From contig VXYV01000067.1 of the NCBI GenBank assembly GCA_009845835.1, positions 1-62,941 on the forward strand: DNA of 62,941 nt, read 5' to 3'. The notes below the pieces were generated by a model. That model was not told the DNA's origin. It did not search any database and was given only the letters and a program-made list of their open reading frames with translations. Below, one piece after another: positions 18,960-27,620 of the stretch. The DNA comes from Gammaproteobacteria bacterium. Lineage in GTDB: Bacteria > Pseudomonadota > Gammaproteobacteria > Pseudomonadales > Azotimanducaceae. Made by a program: the position numbers and the translations under genes. The first letter of the stretch is position 1. Every line of letters begins with the position of its first letter.

Positions 18960-20324
18960 TTAGCCAATTGACCTAGTTTTGTTTCTCATCGTTACGAACT
19001 CTTCTGCCAAAGTTGGATGAATACCAATTGTTCGATCAAAATCGCTTTTTGTCGCGTTGGCAGTAATTGCTACAGCAAGACCTTGAATGATTTCGCCAGC
19101 ATCTGGACCCACCATGTGAGCTCCGATAACTCTATCAGTTTTACGATCTACTAGTAATTTCATGTAGGTTTGTTCTTTTTTCTCAGTCAGCACCAGTTTC
19201 ATTGGAATGAAGCTCGATTCATACACATCGACGGTACTGTAAATTTCTTGAGCTTGTTCTTCGGTAAGACCAACGGTCCCAATATTCGGTTGACAAAAAA
19301 CACAAGTGGGTATCGCATCATAGTTAACTTGGTGTTGTTCTTGATTGAACTGTGTTCGTGCAAACGATGAACCTTCTGCAATCGCTACAGGCGTTAATTG
19401 AAATCGATCGGTGACGTCTCCCAGTGCGAAAATGTTAGGATCACGAGTCTGAAATTTGTCTGAAATCTCGATACCTCTTCGTTCGTTTAACGACACGTAA
19501 GTGTTTTCGATTCCTAATCCTGACACAAGAGGTTTTCGACCGGTTGCATACAAGACTTCGTCTGTATCGAGTACCTTACCTGAAGCTAAGATAATTTGAA
19601 GCTTATCACTGTTCTTACGAATCTCTGTGACATCATCTTCGAAGATCAAATTGATCTCTTTCTTCTTTAATTCCTCATAAACAAACCGACGGATATCGAT
19701 ATCAAAACCACGCAAAAATAACGGTCCACGGTAAATGAGAGTGGTCTCTACTCCTAATCCTTTCGCAATTCCGGCGAATTCAACGGCAATATATCCTCCA
19801 CCGACAATCGCTAGTCGGTTTGGTAGTTGGTCTAGATAAAACATCTCGTTAGAGGTAATAGCATTATCCCTACCCTGCACGTTTGGAATGTATGGCCATG
19901 AACCCGTAGCAATGAGAATCTTTTGTGCTGTAACTTTTCGATCATTAATACGAACTGTATGCGAATCTAGCAGTTGGGCTTTGTGTTCGAAAATTTCGAC
20001 ACCAGCTGCAGTGAGCAAATTCACGTAAATGTTGTTAAGTCGTTTAATCTCTTTGGTCTTGTTGTCGCGCAATGTCGCCCAATCAAAACCGGTGTTGTTA
20101 ACCGACCAGCCGTACACTGAGGCATTTTGGAACTCCTCAAAAAACTGTGAACCATAAACAAACAACTTTTTGGGAACACAACCAACATTAACGCAAGTGC
20201 CACCAAAGTATCGTTCTTCGGCGATGGCAACTCGCGCTCCAAAACCCGCGGACATGCGCGCTGCCCTAACTCCACCCGACCCTGCTCCAATTACAAACAG
20301 GTCAAAGTCAAACGATTGAGCGAT
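18960..20324 (-). CDS. gor: Glutathione-disulfide reductase, apparent ATC start
   Basis: A cytosolic NADPH flavoenzyme that reduces oxidised glutathione. The redox pair CVNVGC is at residues 44-49, and the C-terminal catalytic segment GIHPTLAEEF is intact. The first ATG (20255) would cut off the FAD-binding GxGxxG motif. Reading upstream in frame restores QSFDFDLFVIGAGSGGVRAAR, typical of the family. The only in-frame codons before the stop TAG at 20328-20330 are ACT and ATC, so ATC at 20324 is the best start. It gives 454 residues, the normal size. A weak AAAGG lies about 10 nt upstream. An upstream sequencing error is the main alternative. Confidence 0.9.
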   Translation of the reverse strand: MAQSFDFDLFVIGAGSGGVRAARMSAGFGARVAIAEERYFGGTCVNVGCVPKKLFVYGSQFFEEFQNASVYGWSVNNTGFDWATLRDNKTKEIKRLNNIYVNLLTAAGVEIFEHKAQLLDSHTVRINDRKVTAQKILIATGSWPYIPNVQGRDNAITSNEMFYLDQLPNRLAIVGGGYIAVEFAGIAKGLGVETTLIYRGPLFLRGFDIDIRRFVYEELKKKEINLIFEDDVTEIRKNSDKLQIILASGKVLDTDEVLYATGRKPLVSGLGIENTYVSLNERRGIEISDKFQTRDPNIFALGDVTDRFQLTPVAIAEGSSFARTQFNQEQHQVNYDAIPTCVFCQPNIGTVGLTEEQAQEIYSTVDVYESSFIPMKLVLTEKKEQTYMKLLVDRKTDRVIGAHMVGPDAGEIIQGLAVAITANATKSDFDRTIGIHPTLAEEFVTMRNKTRSIG

Positions 20325-20392
20325 AGTCTAACTGCCTTTGATGTTTGAAATTGTTGACAAACCACCTGACGAATGTTTCATGTTAGACTTTA

Positions 20393-20418
20393 TGTTGTAC
20401 GAAATCTTTCGTTCAACA
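20393..20418. repeat. Imperfect 12-bp inverted repeat upstream of gor
   Basis: TGTTGTACGAAA (20393-20404) pairs with TTTCGTTCAACA (20407-20418) with one T:T mismatch and a two-base centre. It lies about 70 nt ahead of the gor start and 55 nt after the SRPBCC gene stop. It could be an operator for gor or a hairpin ending the upstream transcript; no clear T-run follows. Confidence 0.5.
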
Positions 20419-20472
20419 ACTCAAGGTAAAGTGAGTCCATTTGGGAGTACGTTAGTTTAGTTGGGTAATTGT

Positions 20473-21093
20473 TCACACCCATTCCATTAGATTGACTAGT
20501 TCATCGATCGCACAGTGCCAGCCACTCAATACACCAGACCAATGAGTTCCCACTCCGCCAGGCTGGTTTTCTTGGATTGTTTTCTTATTTGAAATCAACT
20601 CTTTGGTAATTCTGAATTGGGGAGCCATCACATCTGTAATCACAATCTGGCTACCTTGATCCTTCCGTTTCACGCTAAACGTGGTACAACCTCCTTCGTC
20701 GGCGTCGAAACGAACCAAACGGTCTTCTTCAATAGCACCGATGGTTCCGGCCCAAGCATTTTTAAATTCGAATCGCCCACCTACCACAAATTCCATTACA
20801 GTTGGAATGTGCCACCGAATGAGATTGTCGGGTTCAACCAAGAAAGGCCACACTTCAGTCGGTGTGATTTCAACTGAACGAGATAACCGCATTGTGTTAC
20901 TAGGCTCAATTACCGCAGCATCCTGACAAAATTGTTTTAGATCTGACCATGAAATACCGTATTGAGATTGCGCCAAGTAGTTTTTTGCAATCTCGAGTGT
21001 TTTGCAATTATCGTCGTCAACTTCCAATCGATCACTTTGAACTAAGTTGTCAAAATATTGTCGTGTCGCTTTTTGATTAGTCAACGTTTCCAC
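20473..21093 (-). CDS. SRPBCC (START/AHSA1-type) domain protein
   Basis: A 206-residue cytoplasmic protein. From about residue 65 onward it reads as an SRPBCC ligand-binding fold: SRSVEITPTEVWPFLVEPDN, a GGRFEF strand, a central WAGTIGAIEEDRLVRF segment and a final amphipathic helix starting near THWSGVLSGWHCAIDEL. The first 60 residues are of unknown type. Such domains bind lipids or small hydrophobic ligands and often act as environment-linked regulators; no function can be assigned. A short palindrome sits just upstream (21113-21129). Confidence 0.7.
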   Translation of the reverse strand: METLTNQKATRQYFDNLVQSDRLEVDDDNCKTLEIAKNYLAQSQYGISWSDLKQFCQDAAVIEPSNTMRLSRSVEITPTEVWPFLVEPDNLIRWHIPTVMEFVVGGRFEFKNAWAGTIGAIEEDRLVRFDADEGGCTTFSVKRKDQGSQIVITDVMAPQFRITKELISNKKTIQENQPGGVGTHWSGVLSGWHCAIDELVNLMEWV

Positions 21094-21112
21094 GATACTA
21101 CATTAAATCTAA

Positions 21113-21129
21113 ATGTACTTTCAGTACAT
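21113..21129. promoter_or_regulatory. Candidate operator for the SRPBCC gene
   Basis: ATGTACTTTCAGTACAT has perfect 7-bp arms around a TTC centre. It lies 20 nt upstream of the SRPBCC gene start, where a repressor could block transcription or initiation. Suggested only by symmetry and position. Confidence 0.4.
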
Positions 21130-21280
21130 CAGCTTTGCTTAACTTGTTACCCTATCAATGAACAACGTGCGTGATTTTGTCCTAATTCGAAATTGTATTA
21201 TGTTTTCAAATTCTTTTTTATGATTTTCAATCGATCACTTAGAACCAGTCAAGTTAGGAAATCGATGTGAAGCAAATGCG

Positions 21281-21412
21281 ATGAAAATACGAGTTCACCG
21301 CATATTTCAGTGGGACAACTCAACCGCGCAAAGAAATCCGATCACAGTTAAAGGCAAGTGGTTTGAGGTGAGGCACCCAATCGATAGATTAATGATGAAA
21401 AGAGTCAAGTAA
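21281..21412 (+). CDS. Possible 43-residue basic protein
   Basis: An ATG-initiated frame of 43 codons encoding a strongly basic peptide that starts MKIRVHRIFQWDN and contains KGKWFEVRHPIDRL. The composition looks more protein-like than most shadow frames, but no good ribosome site precedes it and I recognise no family. It could equally be the relic of a longer gene. Confidence 0.2.
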   Translation: MKIRVHRIFQWDNSTAQRNPITVKGKWFEVRHPIDRLMMKRVK

Positions 21413-21539
21413 AGTACCCAGAGTGCGTTATTGGCTTAGCAGTACAGTCAGCCGCGAAGTTAGCACAACAATTCCACGGTTTTTACACCACATCCAAAAT
21501 TATGGTTGGTGGAATCTCTACTTAAAAAAGTTCTCAGAA

Positions 21540-22829
21540 TTAAAGCTTTGGTAGCCAAACATCGACCAACTTTTGACTTTCCGGTCTTTCGATTGAAGTA
21601 GAAACCAATGACTCCAACTTTTCGATACGTTGACGCATTTCGGATTTGGTCAAATTGGTGTAGAGGTAAAAACCGTTATCAATAACTGTGTACCGTTTCT
21701 GTGTTTCCGGATTGTCAGTTAAGTCTTCGGGTGTAAAAATTAGATTTTCACATCGAGAGTAAAAATCATGAGGCCCACCTGTATGAATACTAGCCAAATG
21801 TTTACAGACGTTTACATATAAGACTTTTGCGTTCGCTTCGACTTTCCAATGCCGTTGGTGAAAAGGTTTCCATGCCCGTTTCATCCTTCTACTGTTCAAA
21901 GTCACAACGCCAGTATCTGTGTCAAATGAACGTGTGGTACCGTCTGATTCTGAAGAGGTTTCGTTTTGGTGTTCATTAGACTGAATCGAGTTCATAACTT
22001 CGGAATCTACAACAACCCCTTGAGTTTGATGAACGTTCTTACTCTCGTCGTCTTTCGACTGTTCAAGTATTTCGTCGATCTGCATTCTTCTGGCCTGAGA
22101 AGCTATAAAAGTATCGAAGCAATCTGACCATACTTGTTCAAATAACTCTGTTTCTCTTTTAGTAGTCTTCAACCCCCATCGTTTAAACATTAGTCTTCGT
22201 AGGTCATCTCCCGGTGATTCCTTTATCTCGTCAAAAAACTGCAAAATCAAGTCAGACAATCGTACTTCATCTGCTGCTTGTCGAGCAGAATTGGAATCAA
22301 ACGATTGGAAAGATATTTTCTTTAGAAATTTTAACTCACGTGAATTTCCAGCTAAAGGTCTAAGAACGTCGTGAGTTATGAATGGTTGATGATATAACTT
22401 GCGATCTCCAAAACTATTCTTTTCTTTCCGAAACCATTTCCATATTCGACCATTCGTAAGTGCAACAAATTCGACACTTGAAACAAGGTCTGCGTAATCC
22501 GAAATTTGTCCGAGAAGTCGGGTATGCGTTAGATCATTGGAAGCTGCTTTTGCCTCGATAAGAATAGTCGGTGTCTCTAAACTAGCGTTTTGCCGTCCTT
22601 TACAAAACAATGCATAGTCTACACGCGTTCCGCCCCCCTTGGGATTGACTACAAATTCAAACTTGCAGACTCGAGGATCGCGAACGTCATAATCCAGAAG
22701 TTCAACAAAGGGATTAATCATGCTAACCTTAGTCTGCTCTTCGCTATCGCAATGAGCAAAAATACCTTCCATTTTTTCAGCATATGCTTTAAGTTCTTGT
22801 TCGAACTTGCTTAAAGACTCTTTTTCCAT
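21540..22829 (-). CDS. Orphan HsdR_N-like PD-(D/E)XK nuclease
   Basis: The first 130 residues of this 429-residue protein match the N-terminal nuclease domain of type I restriction subunits (HSDR_N). Glu30/31 is in SEEQTK, Asp71 in TRVDYALF and the E-x-K pair is Glu92/Lys94 in LIEAKA. No helicase motor follows. A middle linker rich in Ser, Glu and Gln (about 265-310) leads to a C-terminal domain with ANAKVLYVNVCKHLASIH that I cannot assign. No HsdM or HsdS is encoded here. A strong Shine-Dalgarno (GGAGAG) precedes the ATG, and a 16-bp palindrome lies 25 nt upstream. A solitary defence nuclease is the likeliest role. Confidence 0.75.
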   Translation of the reverse strand: MEKESLSKFEQELKAYAEKMEGIFAHCDSEEQTKVSMINPFVELLDYDVRDPRVCKFEFVVNPKGGGTRVDYALFCKGRQNASLETPTILIEAKAASNDLTHTRLLGQISDYADLVSSVEFVALTNGRIWKWFRKEKNSFGDRKLYHQPFITHDVLRPLAGNSRELKFLKKISFQSFDSNSARQAADEVRLSDLILQFFDEIKESPGDDLRRLMFKRWGLKTTKRETELFEQVWSDCFDTFIASQARRMQIDEILEQSKDDESKNVHQTQGVVVDSEVMNSIQSNEHQNETSSESDGTTRSFDTDTGVVTLNSRRMKRAWKPFHQRHWKVEANAKVLYVNVCKHLASIHTGGPHDFYSRCENLIFTPEDLTDNPETQKRYTVIDNGFYLYTNLTKSEMRQRIEKLESLVSTSIERPESQKLVDVWLPKL

Positions 22830-22853
22830 AGTTTCTCTCCTTGGTACGTCTTT

Positions 22854-22869
22854 AATAGTCTAGACTATT
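22854..22869. promoter_or_regulatory. 16-bp perfect palindrome upstream of the HsdR_N-like gene
   Basis: AATAGTCTAGACTATT is fully symmetric with no spacer and lies 25 nt upstream of the nuclease start codon. The location is that of a promoter operator. No regulator gene is adjacent, so control by a distant or self-acting protein is inferred. Confidence 0.5.
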
Positions 22870-23067
22870 CCGTAGTTTTCATCGCGTGGGCGAAATTTAA
22901 ATCGAAACTACATCTCAGCACTCACTGAGAAATTTTATGAATACAGCAAATCGCAGCAATTTTGTTTTACGAGGCGCAACTTCCCGCAGCGATAATGCAT
23001 CGTTATTCTGGAGTCTCAATACACAAAAATATATTTGTTGGTGAGAATAGACTAGTTGATGAAAGAA

Positions 23068-24630
23068 CTAAACGTTTTCCGACGGAAATGCATATTGTGC
23101 CGCCTCTCGTATTCCCCCAGACGGCCATCGTTGAGTGATAGTCTTTCGTCTAGTGTAAAACCGAATCGCATCTGGTCCGTAAGCATATAAATCACCAAAC
23201 AAAGAACTCTTCCATCCACCAAAACTATGTGTCGCAGCGGGTACCGGAAGAGGTACATTAACCCCGACCATACCTGCCTTGATGTTCTCAACGAAATACT
23301 GCGCTGCCTCGCCATCCCGAGTAAAGATACACGTCCCATTTCCATAGGGGTGTTCGTTAATCAATTGCATCGCAGCTTCTTGGGTATCGCACCGCACAAT
23401 CGATAGTACCGGTCCAAAGATTTCGTCTTGATGAATCTTCATATTAGGAGTAACTTCATCAAACAGACACGGACCGAGGAAATACCCATTATCCAGTCCT
23501 TCAATACTCAATCCCCTACCGTCAACGACCAATTTCGCACCTTCGTCAATTCCGTATTGAATATAGTTCAATACTTTCTCGCGGTGGGTAGCTGAGACTA
23601 ATGGTCCCATTTCGACGTTGTCGTCCATACCATTCCCTATCGCAAGATTGTCGATCGCTTGTTGTAATCCTTGAATAAACTTCTGGGTTGATTCTTCACC
23701 GACACAAGCAACTACTGAAATCGCCATGCATCGTTCACCACAAGAACCGTATGCAGCTCCCATTGTGGCATTGACAGCTTGTTCAATATCGGCATCGGGC
23801 ATTAAGAGTGCATGATTCTTGGCTCCGCCCAATGCCTGAACTCGTTTGTGATTTTCGGAGGCTCGTTGGTGAATGTATTGGGCAACTCGAGTCGAACCGA
23901 CAAAACTCACTGCTTTTATTCGAGAATCATCCAATAATGCATCAACTGCTTCTTTATCGCCATTAACCACATTTAAAACACCTTTTGGTAAACCAGCTTC
24001 GTAAAACAACTCAGCACAATACTTCGCTGCGCTTGGATCAACTTCTGAAGGTTTAAGTACAAAAGTATTTCCACACGCGATAGCAATAGGGTACATCCAC
24101 ATTGGAACCATAGCTGGAAAATTGAAAGGAGTAATACCAGCGACTACACCAAGTGGTTCAAACTGTGACCAACTATTGATTTTTGGTCCTACATGCTGTG
24201 TAAATTCACCTTTGAGCAATTCCGGGATTCCACAGGCATACTCCACTACTTCGATACCTCGAATAAGCTCACCTTTTGCATCTTCCCTCGTTTTGCCGTG
24301 TTCTTCAGTTAACAAATACGTGATTTCATCAGCGTTATCTTCGAGTAACTGTTTAAACTGAAACAATACGCGTGCTCGTTTTGTAGGTGTGAAATCTTTC
24401 CAAGACTGAAAAGCTTCGTGCGCTGCATCTACAGCTCGTTTCACAACCTTTTCATCAGCTAACATGACCTGACGAATCACCTTGCCAGTAGCTGGATTAG
24501 TCACCGGTAGTGTACGACCTTCTGACGATAGACTCTCGCCATTGATATAGTGGGTTACAAAATCGTTGTAACTCTGATCCAGAACAGTAGAGTCAGAGTC
24601 GTTTAATGTGGGGCCTTTATATTGGTGCAT
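23068..24630 (-). CDS. mmsA: Methylmalonate-semialdehyde dehydrogenase (CoA-acylating)
   Basis: MmsA oxidises methylmalonate or malonate semialdehyde to propionyl-CoA or acetyl-CoA in valine, thymine and inositol catabolism. The aldehyde dehydrogenase fold is clear. Family-specific elements include FNFPAMVPMWMYPIAIACGN, the cofactor loop FVGSTRVAQYI and the active-site segment GSCGERCMAIS with the catalytic Cys. The start is placed at ATG 24630 (MHQYKG); an in-frame start at 24717 would add 29 residues unlike the family. It is divergent from ggt. ETF-QO in this window would fit the same catabolic programme. The mmsB partner is not here. Confidence 0.92.
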   Translation of the reverse strand: MHQYKGPTLNDSDSTVLDQSYNDFVTHYINGESLSSEGRTLPVTNPATGKVIRQVMLADEKVVKRAVDAAHEAFQSWKDFTPTKRARVLFQFKQLLEDNADEITYLLTEEHGKTREDAKGELIRGIEVVEYACGIPELLKGEFTQHVGPKINSWSQFEPLGVVAGITPFNFPAMVPMWMYPIAIACGNTFVLKPSEVDPSAAKYCAELFYEAGLPKGVLNVVNGDKEAVDALLDDSRIKAVSFVGSTRVAQYIHQRASENHKRVQALGGAKNHALLMPDADIEQAVNATMGAAYGSCGERCMAISVVACVGEESTQKFIQGLQQAIDNLAIGNGMDDNVEMGPLVSATHREKVLNYIQYGIDEGAKLVVDGRGLSIEGLDNGYFLGPCLFDEVTPNMKIHQDEIFGPVLSIVRCDTQEAAMQLINEHPYGNGTCIFTRDGEAAQYFVENIKAGMVGVNVPLPVPAATHSFGGWKSSLFGDLYAYGPDAIRFYTRRKTITQRWPSGGIREAAQYAFPSENV

Positions 24631-24795
24631 GCTATGTAATTGTGGTGAGTGGGTGGTAATCAAAATGATAAGTCGTTCGAGCCGATATCGATCGAACAAG
24701 TTCACTGTCGAAATCAATCGTTGTAAATAATGTTACTTCTCAATCAATCGAATCGAGACATCTCCTCAAATCTCGTTTAATAGATTCTACGAACT

Positions 24796-26397
24796 ATGTC
24801 AGAAACCAACAATTCAACTTCCAATCAATTTTATGAACACTGGACCATAACTAAACCCGCGATCCATAGTACCAAAGGTTTGGTAGCAAGCCAACATTAC
24901 CTAGCTTCGAAAGTTGGAGTAGAAGTTTTACAGAATGGTGGCAACGCTGTAGACGCAGCTGTCGCAACAGGTTTAGCACTTGGTACCGTTGAACCCGCAA
25001 TGAGCGGCATTGGTGGGGGTGGGTTCATGACGGTGTATAGTCGTAAACTTGACCAAGTACAAGTAGTTGAATTTGGTATGCGAGCACCTTTTGCAGCACA
25101 ACATTCGGATTACCCACTAACGGGTAATGTGACCGGTGCGTCTTCTTTCAATTGGCCAGAAGTCGAGAATGATCGCAATGTTCACGGACCGTTATCGATA
25201 GCTGTCCCCGGTTATGTCAAAGGTGTATCGCTAGCTCTAGAACGATTTGGAACATGGAAGTGGAATGATTTGATTCAGCCTGCTTGTTCGCTAGCTAAAA
25301 AAGGATTACCTACTAATTGGTATATGGTTCATTACATTACAAAATCAGCGAGACTAATGCGTAAGTATGAAGAAATTAATCGAGTTTATCTTGGTGATGG
25401 TCTGCCTCCGGAGACCGAAAATGAAGATACTTATCAGAATCACATTCCATTGGGCAATTTAGCGGAAACTTACCGTACTCTGAAGGAAGATGGTCCGGAT
25501 TCTTTTTATTTTGGAACGATTGCGAGAAAAGTAGTCGCAGATCTCAATCACGCCGGTTCAAAAATCACAACGAACGATCTCAGCGATTATCGAGCGTATG
25601 TAACCGATCCACTGCGTTACGACTATCGTGAAAACGAAATCTACACACCTACGAGGAGATCAGCTGGACCAACGTTAGCGAGAACTCTAGCCGAATTACA
25701 GAAAAAAAAATCTACAACCAAGACAACTGAACCGACGGCGCTAGACTATCGGCTATACACCGAAACTTTACTTGAAGCATACCAGTATCGATTATCAAAT
25801 CTTGGCGATGGCGCGATCGAAGAGCCAGGATCTGGTGCTACGTCTCACATCTGCGTCGCCGATAAAGACGGCAATCTCGTCTCCTTAACGCAAACCTTAA
25901 TGTCTTCATTTGGTTCGTATGTTATGCTGCCACAAACGGGAATCCTGATGAATAACGGCATGATGTGGTTCGATCCTAGACCAAGTCGCGCTAATTCGGT
26001 CGAAGGTGGAAGATATCCGTTAAGCAACATGTGTCCCACGATCGGACGAACCATAGATGGTAGGATGTTCGCATTAGGTGCTTGTGGAGGGCGACAAATA
26101 TTTCCCGCGGTGTATCAAGTCGTTTCGTTTTTATGCGATTTTGGTATGGATGTGAACGATGCTGTTCACCAAGCTAGAGTCGATGTCTCTGGAACAGATT
26201 TAGTCACAATCATGGACCACCTGAATGACGAAGCGATCAACCACCTACGGGAACATTTTGCTAACACACAAGTTCGAAAAAATGGCATGTCGCCTGTTTT
26301 ATTTGGAGTTCCTCAAGTCATTGAGCGAGACCGTAAAGGTCAACTTTCGGGAGGATGCATGATTCCTTCGCCGATGGCGGCGGTTCATTCGATATGA
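24796..26397 (+). CDS. ggt: Gamma-glutamyltransferase family protein
   Basis: A 533-residue Ntn-hydrolase. The N-terminal GGNAVDAAVATGLALGTVEP and the GIGGGGF loop are family hallmarks. The self-cleavage nucleophile is Thr349 in ATSHICVADKDGN; classic enzymes read Thr-Thr-His, here Thr-Ser-His. The second half keeps NNGMMWFDP and the substrate loop LSNMCPTI in place of the usual SSMSPTI. No signal peptide is visible, unlike periplasmic Ggt, so the protein may be cytoplasmic and could be a related acylase or peptidase. It is divergent from mmsA. Hydrolysis of glutathione or gamma-glutamyl compounds is the likely role. Confidence 0.88.
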   Translation: MSETNNSTSNQFYEHWTITKPAIHSTKGLVASQHYLASKVGVEVLQNGGNAVDAAVATGLALGTVEPAMSGIGGGGFMTVYSRKLDQVQVVEFGMRAPFAAQHSDYPLTGNVTGASSFNWPEVENDRNVHGPLSIAVPGYVKGVSLALERFGTWKWNDLIQPACSLAKKGLPTNWYMVHYITKSARLMRKYEEINRVYLGDGLPPETENEDTYQNHIPLGNLAETYRTLKEDGPDSFYFGTIARKVVADLNHAGSKITTNDLSDYRAYVTDPLRYDYRENEIYTPTRRSAGPTLARTLAELQKKKSTTKTTEPTALDYRLYTETLLEAYQYRLSNLGDGAIEEPGSGATSHICVADKDGNLVSLTQTLMSSFGSYVMLPQTGILMNNGMMWFDPRPSRANSVEGGRYPLSNMCPTIGRTIDGRMFALGACGGRQIFPAVYQVVSFLCDFGMDVNDAVHQARVDVSGTDLVTIMDHLNDEAINHLREHFANTQVRKNGMSPVLFGVPQVIERDRKGQLSGGCMIPSPMAAVHSI

Positions 26398-26825
26398 GCA
26401 CTTTTAATTTACAGAATAACTCCTGAAATATTACATTTGTTCTCACTTCGTGACCTGCTTGACACAAATGTTTTGACATCTCGATAAGAGTCATAATTTC
26501 CGGGTGTTGGGGTATGATTCAAGTATCGAGCTTTCGTAAAGATCGAATCGTTTTAGTTACGGAATTTGAAAGATTAAATAAACGTACTGTACAAACTAAG
26601 GACGAATTGCACTAGTCGGAGTTGTCACTACTATTATTTTGGGACTTATGTAGCAAAATCAGCAATCAACCAAAAAATCGAATTTTTTAAGTTAAGATAT
26701 GCAGAGAGCGCTGTCGGGCCGCCTGGTTATTACAACAGTCTTGAAGGTCGCTCCTTCTATTTGACGAACACTATCAGCAAATCAATCGAAAGTCGTCGAG
26801 GTATTTGACAACGCTCTCATTTAAC
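26398..26825. other. Intergenic region between ggt and a lipoprotein gene
   Basis: About 430 nt with no credible gene. It contains the AT-rich hairpin AAAAAATCGAATTTTTT near 26673 and a 115-bp segment bounded by 12-bp inverted repeats (26704-26818, listed separately). Confidence 0.5.
26704..26818. repeat. 115-bp segment with 12-bp terminal inverted repeats
   Basis: GAGAGCGCTGTC (26704-26715) is matched in inverse by GACAACGCTCTC (26807-26818) with one mismatch. The 91-nt interior has no ORF. The form resembles a miniature element or a long-stem RNA; no clear target-site duplication flanks it. Confidence 0.35.
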
Positions 26826-27191
26826 CTACCTAGTGCACTCATGAGAGGACCAAGAAGCTGAGTGAGTGCAAGAATCGTACACAACATCATAGAGATAAAA
26901 ACTTCCGGCATTGTAATCTACTAAGCACATATCTATTTCGTCTTTAATGAACTCTGAAAGTTTACTTCGCGGAATCTGAAATTCGTCTCCCTCTGAAAGT
27001 TCGTCTGCATTTGCAGCATCAGGATCTAATTCAACGATTCTTACAAAACAATTACTGCCTGAACAATCCGTAACTTCTAACTTTTTGATTTCGTTTGTCC
27101 CGCACTGATTACCTGAAGGAGACTTACCACAGCCAAACAGAGTAAAAACGACCACAACTAACACAAGAATATAGAGGTTACTAAATTTCAT
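26826..27191 (-). CDS. Small predicted lipoprotein
   Basis: Starting from ATG 27191 the protein has 121 residues. A Lys-containing N-region, a hydrophobic core and the lipobox FGC (residues about 18-20) predict a lipid-anchored protein after signal peptidase II cleavage. The mature part contains seven further cysteines, which suggests disulfide bonds in the periplasm, plus an acidic middle (DPDAANADELSEGDEF). An upstream in-frame start at 27254 would spoil the signal peptide. No family was recognised. Direction and position place it between ggt and the defence island. Confidence 0.65.
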   Translation of the reverse strand: MKFSNLYILVLVVVVFTLFGCGKSPSGNQCGTNEIKKLEVTDCSGSNCFVRIVELDPDAANADELSEGDEFQIPRSKLSEFIKDEIDMCLVDYNAGSFYLYDVVYDSCTHSASWSSHECTR

Positions 27192-27362
27192 TTTGTTTAT
27201 CCAGAAACCAATATGAAGTGACATTTTACTAACTCGTACTTTTCTTAGAAACAATTGAACTTATTCCAGAAAGATCCTGCAGCGAGTTGAGAACAGGATT
27301 TTGATTAGTTTTGAGGACCACGTACGAAGTCACTTTTTGGTCAACAAATGAGGCATTTTTGA

Positions 27363-27620
27363 TTGCGGCGAAGTTCAGGATTCAGGTTCAGTTTTGACGG
27401 TACATCGTTTCTTTGCGACAATGATTGGATACCAGCTTTTCATATACATCAATTAGGATTTAAAATCCAAGGCCGCCTAGATCGTGCCGTCGTTTATTGG
27501 TTTATGGAACAACATGCTAGCATCCGTTATGAAAACGGTTTAGTTCCTCCAGAGAGGATCGAAGAATGGTGCAGAGCGTGTAGGCGGATGTGTGTGGCAA
27601 TTAGTCGACGGCGTTTTTAG
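27363..27620 (+). CDS. Doubtful 85-codon ORF or gene remnant
   Basis: A TTG-initiated frame that opens right after a TGA and overlaps the end of the convergent large membrane-protein gene by 20 nt. Its middle (FKIQGRLDRAVVYWFMEQH) looks protein-like, but there is no ribosome site, no ATG near the start and no recognised family. It may be a fragment of a lost gene or chance. Confidence 0.15.
   Translation: MRRSSGFRFSFDGTSFLCDNDWIPAFHIHQLGFKIQGRLDRAVVYWFMEQHASIRYENGLVPPERIEEWCRACRRMCVAISRRRF

Larger units (their letters stand above)
21094..21539. other. Intergenic region with possible small ORF
   Basis: About 450 nt between two minus-strand genes. It contains a palindrome next to the SRPBCC gene and a 43-codon plus-strand ORF (21281-21412), both listed separately. 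No RNA gene was recognised. Confidence 0.5.
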
